From positions 1 to 38,892 of the forward strand of contig JBCBQC010000059.1 in NCBI GenBank assembly GCA_039820405.1: a stretch of 38,892 bases of DNA, given 5' to 3'. The notes beneath the pieces are model-generated. The model saw only the letters and a list, made by a program, of their open reading frames with translations, did no database searches and was not told the DNA's origin. The DNA is from CALLVY01 sp937899855 (lineage in GTDB: Bacteria > Bacteroidota > Bacteroidia > Chitinophagales > Saprospiraceae). Below, piece after piece: positions 34,801-38,892 of this stretch; within the stretch, counting starts at the first letter, position 1; the number at the start of each line of letters is the position of its first letter. Made by a program: the position numbers and the translations under genes.

Positions 34801-35436
34801 CGATTGGAGCAGACGGAAGTTTGAACTCATATTGCCAGATAAATCAATCCCCACCCCATTTTGCGTATCGTAATTGATGCCAATACTAGCGATTCCCCTA
34901 ATCCCAAAACTAGTGCTCACCCGAAAGCCCAGGCCTTTGTAGTTGTTGTAGTACAACTGGGTATTCCAGACCGAGCCTCCGGGGCGTCTTCGCCCGAGAA
35001 ACTCAGTCACGGGCTGTGGCACATCCACCCCCACCGCAAAGTTTCTTTTGAGGTGCATCTCCTGGGTCACCTCTTCCCCATTAAAATCATCGGGCAGTCC
35101 ACGCAGTTGCCGACTGATCGAACCGATGTTGAGGTTCCAGCCCAGGCCCACCCAGGAACCGGCCTCGTGCATGCCCGCGCCCGAGTTGTAAAACAAGTTG
35201 ATGGGATAGCCGCCGTTGGGGCCGGGGACGGACATCAGGGGAATGTTGTAGGTAAAATCTCCGGTGTAGAGATTGACCATCTCCGTGGTTTGGGCCGGCT
35301 CAAAGCTGGCGAATTCCTCCTGCGCCGGACCGGAGGTCATGGCCAGCAGGGAGGTGGGCACCAAAGAAATCAAGAGGGGGACCAGCAAAAGGGCGGTCCA
35401 AATTTTTCGGTAGGGGCGCAAATAAGTCAATCTCAT
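28801..35436 (-). CDS. Giant exported SpvB/TcB-like protein with jelly-roll module (copy R)
   Basis: A 2,211-residue homologue of the 2,217-aa protein. The signal peptide ends near residue 32 (TSLLA). Residues 34-67 are identical to copy L, and the SpvB/TcB-like block with NGGYPINLFYNSG and SWVGLGWNLN follows, then RQLRGLPDDFNGE. The long beta-rich middle has YDYGFSRDL, YRYVYGLPA, GGSRVK and EFYTHKDFPVFE, all shared. A galactose-binding-like jelly roll occupies about 1985-2150 (AHTGHYSLRV, YVLSAWVKE, GWQRIFASF, VYFDDLRIHP), then RHS-like strands end in YLKPN. No type IX sorting domain is seen at the C-terminus, so the export route beyond the Sec signal is open. The start is one nucleotide after the preceding stop, the same geometry as copy L. 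Function by analogy is the B half of a B/C cocoon; that is inference. Confidence 0.9.
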   Translation of the reverse strand: MRLTYLRPYRKIWTALLLVPLLISLVPTSLLAMTSGPAQEEFASFEPAQTTEMVNLYTGDFTYNIPLMSVPGPNGGYPINLFYNSGAGMHEAGSWVGLGWNLNIGSISRQLRGLPDDFNGEEVTQEMHLKRNFAVGVDVPQPVTEFLGRRRPGGSVWNTQLYYNNYKGLGFRVSTSFGIRGIASIGINYDTQNGVGIDLSGNMSSNFRLLQSGLGLSTSFNTRQGLKGITATASFEAVGSEVKRLAVKGGSPSVLSFNFKGGVPDVRVPTKNTHIDFDLKFAENYFWPVFAVGRRGHWTGFVNWSKLVNGGKDTRRAFGYLHNQNAVDSDLKDFSRTGLPYSKKVPNLSAAAYTYDPLVATGLGMAGQFRPYRSRVEILNTPRQLSKTTGHRINLEVGVGTTLHAGLGYAQTNGEEYSGPWRGGIPSSLLEPSPSEVPQLNEPGYQDAYYQLYGEQSGFAQSEENQLVSWLNSEPLRAVFDREGNKFKVLDAAEFVNGRTGVSMDADDYTNLPSLAARNNRTPKANSLQRLTARQAYDYGFSRDLMFYPAGSNTPQPKFAGPPATGSSQISELIVHKDDGYRYVYGLPACNSEQIDATFNVYPPYRFKNNPYGNGVTPNFIDQYRHTTNRASNQFESKKTLPAYAHNWLLTHVVSPDYQDRTGDGLTNDDPGTWMKFEYTRTTGDQPSEHYQWREPYEGASFAEGQKFNPKDDMASLIYGKKELYYLKKVETATHVALFDVSTRQDARGVNNYESGGRDGAHDYNAMYKLDRIRLFVKNTDGSLPDFNTTAPQRTAVFEYVGPGESDPRQVELCPGIPSAAQGRGKLTLKSVYLTSDFSAKGELSPYRFYYNYDATDQARQNPAYDSRANDRWGKYQSAAAFNEYFPALDFPYTSQYAAPNVDAWQLKEIVLPTGGNIRVEYEPDDYAYEMDRPATQMFDVVSTDPNGLPSDAIKRTRLVDPNPDPNPDTEFVQEGTKMSLSTTDGNGNYRLYLRLTSPVVAEPSLTTSEVFKRDYLEGIDQVFYKTLANLTSSNIRSSDYVSGYAQMLTGPGQYGVVSGDPTLAYITLQAVPIQEPSFDRKIHPIRRAALTHLRTNRSEMVNGYDPAKMDPGNILHQLGNVLGGILQYYREVARMAIGFNRFAIDVKEWTQNIYAEGRTMVRLKNGPGAQYGGGSRVKTVRMSNGWTYGAGSDEYGQRYQYTIEEAGRTISSGVAITPQGIGGDESALREPVNYELSTPLLSPHNLFVEKPIMKGYYPGASVGYRKVTVQSLAQEQTGNTAQRALAPITEHEFYTHKDFPVFERETDLSSAQPIHDWAIFPLFGSKLKKHTARSQGYTIELNDMAGKPKAVTQRTFPTAAVPEGEIINRTQYRYHTDAPYTSTAANRLSNKVQLMQSDGSMVPGIIGQTHDIFHDFHENANKSNQFGLDMNLDYWQFGPFPLLAFSFFPKINLNETSLRTAVTHKVIYHTGLLKEVVVTDGQATITTANVAYDPVTAQPVLTRTTNEFKDYLYQLAEPAHYQYQDAAAGSMAGAYQNLELEWPGLTATNGFVAITGADQTFVKGDELWLQFGSGEGVKAYVLSVSALSITLIDADGQLINDPRVFDATVIRSGHRNQLTSLVANTTFRGASSLGSNDQSNLLSKNNQILSTSANTFRPEWEVLPCNDYFIRACQVGNELRALLDAIADPNRGNAGITINQDGLYNRYPGLMTPNIFFNLDYPFQAAYSPQFIRSLYIDPDFYPPLGVNEQHMIFKTASDGRNNPGCDIRLQVQNQPPGFDWSTIVGITDLWGTDPNDPKQFSVNMVDAQGNVYLANSVINSCYEICYRDASLVDGGGGGNPATRQRVRARSTTSDCFYLPEDCQASDPTVSYNPFTQGNSGAWRPHESYVYQTNRKYEENFNEGARLREYGAYETFTPFDWSGGADNTANGWVRSSTGARYTRHGEVAEERDALGNATAAQYGYGQQIAVGLGQNMYLREIAVDNFEDYNKDCTDHFRLFGAVKGHNVVDDEAHTGHYSLRVRADEEVGPYLVKELQAPTESGCQATFRPIPGETYVLSAWVKETENGALLPRATTYDQARISVNFCDGQTLLPGIDARGSGVIIDGWQRIFASFTVPPTAEYLELRLFNDAGQNTREVYFDDLRIHPEDGNMSTFVYDAQTLRLMATLDKNNYATFTIRDQEGLPVKYNVETEKGIVTLTEGTRYLKPN

Positions 35437-35437
35437 T

Positions 35438-36058
35438 TTACGGCGTTTTTAAGGTTGGGAGTTGAAGGAGATCCGCCGACCGCAAACGGGTCTTGACGGT
35501 GCCGACGCCCAGTACCCGATCGTCGTAGACAAAGGTTGGATCGGATTGGGGCTGGCGTTCGAAGGCCATGGTAAATTCCAGCTGGGGGGCCAGCTCGTAG
35601 CTGCGGACGAATTGGTAAAGCAAGCAGCGGGAAGTGTCCGCACCGTGGAGCAGGTAGAAATCGTCCTGGGCGGCGTAGGAAAAATAGTCGATCAGGGCGT
35701 AGTAATCGGCCTCCTGCTGGGCCGCCGTCTGGAGAACACTCCGGGAGGAATGCGCCGGAGCGATGGTAAAATTGTAGTAGTCCATTTCCTCGCCCAATTG
35801 GCGGCGGCGCTCCGCCACGCGTTCGGAAGTCAGTGCCTCCGGGGGGCTTTCGCGGGCGATGATGTAGGCGGGAGGTTTGGCCTGTACGCTAAAACGGTAG
35901 GGGCCGAGGGTTTTATTGACGTGGAGTCCGTGCGCGGGATCTTCCACCCAGTCGATCAGGTCCCGGGGCGTACTCGATGGCGTTTTTGACCAGGTCGCGG
36001 CTAGGATCAGTAGGAGTCCCGCGAGTAGTCCCAGTATCCAGTTAGGGTTCAAAACCAT
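35438..36058 (-). CDS. Exported protein of unknown function (copy R)
   Basis: The frame extends to 36145, but the ATG at 36058 gives 206 aa, an N-terminal hydrophobic segment (MVLNPNWILGLLAGLLLILA) and the same overlap geometry as copy L. There is no Cys where the homologue has its lipobox, so this copy is probably anchored by the hydrophobic segment or cut by signal peptidase I. Conserved blocks are WVEDPAHGLHVNK, KPPAYIIARE, DYYNFTIAP, DYFSYAAQDDFYLLHGADTS and LYQFVRSYELAPQLEF. I do not recognise a named family. It overlaps the OmpH-like gene by 17 nt and ends one nucleotide before the giant gene, so it is probably produced in step with both. Confidence 0.85.
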   Translation of the reverse strand: MVLNPNWILGLLAGLLLILAATWSKTPSSTPRDLIDWVEDPAHGLHVNKTLGPYRFSVQAKPPAYIIARESPPEALTSERVAERRRQLGEEMDYYNFTIAPAHSSRSVLQTAAQQEADYYALIDYFSYAAQDDFYLLHGADTSRCLLYQFVRSYELAPQLEFTMAFERQPQSDPTFVYDDRVLGVGTVKTRLRSADLLQLPTLKTP

Positions 36059-36569
36059 GGTAGCTGCGATTGATGAATTCGATAATGGGTTCGGTGGCGT
36101 CGAGGCGTTCCCGCCCCCCCATGATCGTGCCCGAACCATCGGCACCGATCAGGTAATCCAGTCCCCATTCCTCAGCGTAATCGTCGACGTACTGGTTGAG
36201 CTGGGTCCAAATTTTTTCGTCCATTTCCCGGGCCAACTGATTTTGATCTTCCTTAAACTGCTGGTGCAAAAAGGCGTACTGTTGTTGCAGGGCTTGGTAG
36301 CGCTCCCGCTGGGGCCCATCTCCCGACTGTTGGAGGGCGGCGGCGAGGGCTTGCAATTGGACGTCCAAACTGTCGAGGGTAAATTGGGCCTCGCGGTCGG
36401 AGGCGAGCAGTTGCGCCTCCAAATCTTTTTTCAATTCAAATGCTTCGTACACGCGATGGAGTCGCACGTAGGCCGTCCGGGGGATGCTTTGGTAGAGCGT
36501 TAGCAGCCCCAAACCGACGAGGAGAAGCAAGGCCATCAGTAGGCCCGGAATGATTTTATGGGTCATCAT
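36042..36569 (-). CDS. Membrane-anchored OmpH/Skp-like periplasmic protein (copy R)
   Basis: A 175-residue homologue of 16203-16727; a second ATG immediately follows the first, so 174 aa is possible. It has a hydrophobic anchor (about 6-26), the family's first strand (TAYVRLHRVYEAFELKKDLE), a Gln/Leu/Ala-rich helical hairpin (about 45-130), and a closing region (GLDYLIGADGSGTIMGG, then EPIIEFINRSY). The conserved D/S-GTI-GG turn is shared with copy L. The retained membrane anchor is unusual next to classical soluble Skp and could hold it near the translocon. It starts 12 nt after the 323-aa gene and overlaps the next gene by 17 nt. Confidence 0.85.
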   Translation of the reverse strand: MMTHKIIPGLLMALLLLVGLGLLTLYQSIPRTAYVRLHRVYEAFELKKDLEAQLLASDREAQFTLDSLDVQLQALAAALQQSGDGPQRERYQALQQQYAFLHQQFKEDQNQLAREMDEKIWTQLNQYVDDYAEEWGLDYLIGADGSGTIMGGRERLDATEPIIEFINRSYHGFEP

Positions 36570-36581
36570 TGATTAGTGGAT

Positions 36582-37553
36582 TTAGTCTTCCGAAAATTCC
36601 GTCTTCAGCGTGGAATTGTCTTTCCCAGGGTTGTTTCTGTTCAAACCCGGTGGTGGTGGAGTGATACAAATATTGGGGGGTGGACAGTAGTGTAGAAAGC
36701 GCAGGTATTTTTTTTGAGCCTTGCTATTGGTCACCTCTAGGGTGTAGTAGCGGTTGGATTGGATGTAGGCCAGGGGGACGTCCAGAAAATTTTCCCCCAT
36801 CCGCTTGTTGAGCGTCCCACTTTGTACCGGATTGGCTCGATCCCAATCGTAGATGGCGTAGGCGAGGGCCTCGTTTTGTCCCGGAGCCACGGCGTAGTCT
36901 TCTTCGTAATGAAAGCGCAGCGTGGTGCTGGTCAGCCGTTCGAAAGTGCCGTCGAGTTCGCGTTTGAGTTGGGGATAGACGGTGGTGCTGGTGACGCTCT
37001 GGGTACTCTGACAATTGCTCAGGTACGGAAAATCCAAACGCAGACGAGGCGTTTGCCCCTGGCTCAAACTGGCCGCATTGACCTCCACCAGCGCGATTGC
37101 CCGAAAGTTAATGTCGCTTAGGGTACGTTCCAAGAGCAACTGCCCCCCCACCCAAAATTTGATACTGGCATCACAGCGTTCCACCCGGTAAAGGGCACCT
37201 GCGGTACAGGCCCCGTAACCACTACCGTCGATGGTGATTTGACCGTTGACCAACTGAAAGCCCCAACGCGCGGCGGGATCATCCCGATCCTGCAAACCAA
37301 TCCAAATATCGGAAAGCACAAAGTGATCAAAACTAAAACTGAGGTAGCCAGCCTGCCCCGTCGTCAACTCCAGCAGCTCCAGCCGATCTTTGAACAGGTT
37401 GGCGTGCTGGGCCAGGGTGGTATTGAAAAAACTGCTGCGGGTAGTGGTCCCGTCCTTGAGTAAATCCGTCTCCAGATGCTGCTGGGCCAGGGCGGTGGTA
37501 GCTCCCCAGAGCCAGAGCGTTCCGAGGAGGAGAAGGGTGCGCAATGCTGTCAT
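36582..37553 (-). CDS. Secreted protein with conserved DASIKFW block (copy R)
   Basis: A 323-residue homologue of the 327-aa protein. The signal peptide is about 1-23 (ending TALA), then QQHLETDLLKDG. The N-terminal domain holds LVNGQITIDGSGYG, a Cys, and YRVERCDASIKFWVGGQLLL near 127, then SDINFRAIALVEV and PRLRLDFPYLSNC. The second beta region has ALAYAIYDWDRANP and RYYTLEVTNSKAQKKYLRF. The end is Pro-rich (CITPPPPG) and then polar. No membrane segment or sorting domain is seen after the signal peptide. It starts 39 nt after the S74 gene. A lectin-like surface-binding role is possible but not demonstrated. Confidence 0.85.
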   Translation of the reverse strand: MTALRTLLLLGTLWLWGATTALAQQHLETDLLKDGTTTRSSFFNTTLAQHANLFKDRLELLELTTGQAGYLSFSFDHFVLSDIWIGLQDRDDPAARWGFQLVNGQITIDGSGYGACTAGALYRVERCDASIKFWVGGQLLLERTLSDINFRAIALVEVNAASLSQGQTPRLRLDFPYLSNCQSTQSVTSTTVYPQLKRELDGTFERLTSTTLRFHYEEDYAVAPGQNEALAYAIYDWDRANPVQSGTLNKRMGENFLDVPLAYIQSNRYYTLEVTNSKAQKKYLRFLHYCPPPNICITPPPPGLNRNNPGKDNSTLKTEFSED

Positions 37554-37592
37554 GTCGACCTTGATTTTGTTGAGTGAAATACGGGGCGGGGC

Positions 37593-38892
37593 CTACTTGG
37601 AAACTTCCACCTTGGCCAGTTGCCGCTCCAATTGTAAAATCCGTGCCTCCATTTTTTCCACCAGGGCCGACTGCTCCTGAAGCGCTCCCACCAACACCGG
37701 GATCAAACCCTGATAGTTGATGGCCTTGTAGGTCGCCGGATCGGTATAGCCCACAATTTCTTCGATCTCCTCCTCCACGATTTCGGTACTGGGGACCAGC
37801 TGATTGGTCGGGGACAGCTCCCCCTTACCCAAGTCCGCCGCCCCGCTACCGTCCGATTCCGCCACCCGACTGATCGAGCGTTGGACGGTCCGTTTTTCGA
37901 TGATCGGCTGCCCCGGTTGGACGTATTCCGTCACCAGGTCGGGTAAAATCTCCTCTACCTCCTGGGCAATCAGGCCGTACTGCCCCCCCGCGGGTAGGTT
38001 GATCCCTTGGTCCTGTTTGAAGCGGTAGCGCATGGGACGCAATTGCCGAATCAGGCTCAGAGAATTGCTAAGCGGATTGAGGTTTTCCTTGAGCCGTCGA
38101 TCGGAAGTTCCGTAGGTCAGCGAGCCGGTCACGACGACGTTGCCCTGAAAAAAGCCCGCGTAATCGGTATTGCCCTCCACTTGGGCGAAGAGGGCGTAAC
38201 GGTTGCCCGTCCCCTTTTTTTGGAGGTAGGTAAAAATGCCGTAACGGTCGCTGCCGTTGCTGGCGTGATCCTCTACCCGGTTGTAGATGCCGTATTTGAC
38301 GTTGCTCGAAGTGCCCGCATCCCGGACGTTGTTGTAAATGCCGTACCCAATCGCGGCACCGTTGAGGTGGGTTTCGGCGTAGATGCCGTGGGTGGAGGCC
38401 AGGGAATTGTTGTTCTCAAAAACCTGGGCGTAGTAGCCATATTTGGCGCGCTGGCCCTGGGCCGGAATCTGGGCCTGGTAGCCGTAGGTCACGCCGCTGC
38501 CTTCGTTTTTGACGTAGGAAAGCACGCCCGTGGCGGGAGTAGCGGCGGTGACCGGGTGGGATACACTGCTCCAGAGGCCAAACTTTTCCCCCGTCCCGGA
38601 GCTGAGCGTCAGCTGATAGAGGCCGTAGGTCTTGCCCGTTCCGTAGTTGCGGTTGAAATAGTAAATGCCGTGAAGGGGTTGGCTGGAGTTGGCGCTTTGG
38701 AAAAAATTACCGTGGTAGCCATACTTGGGACCGGTACCACTATTCATCAACCAATTTTGGATACCAAAGGCACTACCCGTTCCGCCGGGGGTCAGCCGGT
38801 TGGAGATTCCCGTAGCGTTGGTACTGGCATTGGCGTTTTGAGCAACCAGATTGTAGATGCCCGAGCGCATGTTGAGGCCCTCGGCCGTCACC
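37593..38892 (-). CDS. S74-domain repeat protein, N-terminus off the window (copy R)
   Basis: Only the C-terminal 433 codons or so are inside the window; the frame is open at the right edge, where the first codons read V-T-A-E-G-L, so the apparent GTG there is not a real start. By comparison with copy L about 70 N-terminal residues, including the signal peptide, are missing. The visible part has YG/GTG repeats (AKYGYYAQVFENNNSLAST, VKYGIYNRVEDH), the S74 motif SDRRLKEN at visible residue 263, YGLIAQEVEEILPDLV, and a coiled-coil end (ALVEKMEARILQLERQLAKV). As in copy L, Ser and Lys of SDxRLK are present, so self-cleavage and trimerisation are expected from the family. It is the first gene of its cassette. 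Confidence 0.9.
   Translation of the reverse strand, partial: VTAEGLNMRSGIYNLVAQNANASTNATGISNRLTPGGTGSAFGIQNWLMNSGTGPKYGYHGNFFQSANSSQPLHGIYYFNRNYGTGKTYGLYQLTLSSGTGEKFGLWSSVSHPVTAATPATGVLSYVKNEGSGVTYGYQAQIPAQGQRAKYGYYAQVFENNNSLASTHGIYAETHLNGAAIGYGIYNNVRDAGTSSNVKYGIYNRVEDHASNGSDRYGIFTYLQKKGTGNRYALFAQVEGNTDYAGFFQGNVVVTGSLTYGTSDRRLKENLNPLSNSLSLIRQLRPMRYRFKQDQGINLPAGGQYGLIAQEVEEILPDLVTEYVQPGQPIIEKRTVQRSISRVAESDGSGAADLGKGELSPTNQLVPSTEIVEEEIEEIVGYTDPATYKAINYQGLIPVLVGALQEQSALVEKMEARILQLERQLAKVEVSK

Larger units (their letters stand above)
19753..38892 (-). repeat. Cassette R of a tandem seven-gene duplication
   Basis: The upstream copy of the cassette. It differs from copy L by the 255-bp spacer, by lacking lipobox Cys residues in two small proteins, by the RHS tip, and by having no small gene after the RHS gene. 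Its first gene is cut by the window edge. Confidence 0.96.

Noticed and set aside
8944..35436. Type IX secretion sorting domains on the giant proteins
   Set aside because: The C-termini (MRHIKPN, RYLKPN and the RHS tips) lack the Gly-rich strand pattern and Lys/Arg ending of known sorting domains; I cannot support them.
36059..36145. N-terminal extension of the 206-aa gene in copy R
   Set aside because: It overlaps the OmpH-like coding sequence and hides the hydrophobic start; no similarity to the extension in copy L.

Overview
The window looks like part of a Bacteroidota chromosome, most plausibly a Saprospiria/Lewinella-type marine or sludge bacterium. The RHS cores are of the Bacteroidota kind (YPWYTPYQFAGN...DLDGL), GC is fairly high, genes lack obvious Shine-Dalgarno sequences, and the tail-fibre-like proteins end in the S74 chaperone domain common in this phylum. 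The genus is an inference. Every gene I can support is on the minus strand. I see no tRNA, rRNA, CRISPR array, transposase, integrase or phage structural module.

The window is almost entirely two tandem, diverged copies of one seven-gene cassette of about 19 kb. In transcription order (high to low coordinate) the genes are: (1) a secreted protein with YG-rich repeats, an S74 intramolecular chaperone domain and a coiled-coil end; (2) a secreted protein of about 325 aa with a conserved DASIKFW block; (3) a membrane-anchored OmpH/Skp-like protein of about 175 aa; (4) an unnamed exported protein of about 206 aa; (5) a giant exported protein of about 2,210 aa with an SpvB/TcB-like start and a jelly-roll-like module near its C-terminus; (6) an exported protein of about 243 aa, possibly LolA-like; (7) a giant RHS protein of about 2,680 aa. 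Copy R (upstream) is 38892-19753 and its first gene runs off the right edge. Copy L (downstream) is 19318-141. A 434-bp intergenic region with a strong palindrome separates them. Many junction geometries are the same in both copies (1-nt gap before gene 5; 17- or 20-nt overlap of genes 3 and 4).

The two RHS proteins align along their length to residue about 2383/2385 and then carry unrelated tips of about 300 residues. Tip L ends in a Gly/Ser-rich beta-like region. Tip R has a long hydrophobic Gly/Ala-rich segment and a terminal LysM domain. Just before the junction is a 60-bp patch with 58/60 identical bases, although equally conserved protein elsewhere in the cassette shows only 48/60. That suggests recent exchange or gene conversion at the tip boundary. 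One nucleotide after the stop of RHS-L begins an AT-rich open frame with an N-terminal membrane segment; it leaves the window on the left and is an immunity-gene candidate.

My reading (inference) is a self-contained envelope or surface system. A TcB/TcC-like pair of giant proteins carries an exchangeable C-terminal cargo, dedicated periplasmic helpers (Skp-like, perhaps LolA-like) assist export, and a trimeric S74 fibre plus a possibly lectin-like protein provide targeting. The S74, RHS and LysM calls are firm. The toxin interpretation and the joint action of the genes are not shown by the sequence.
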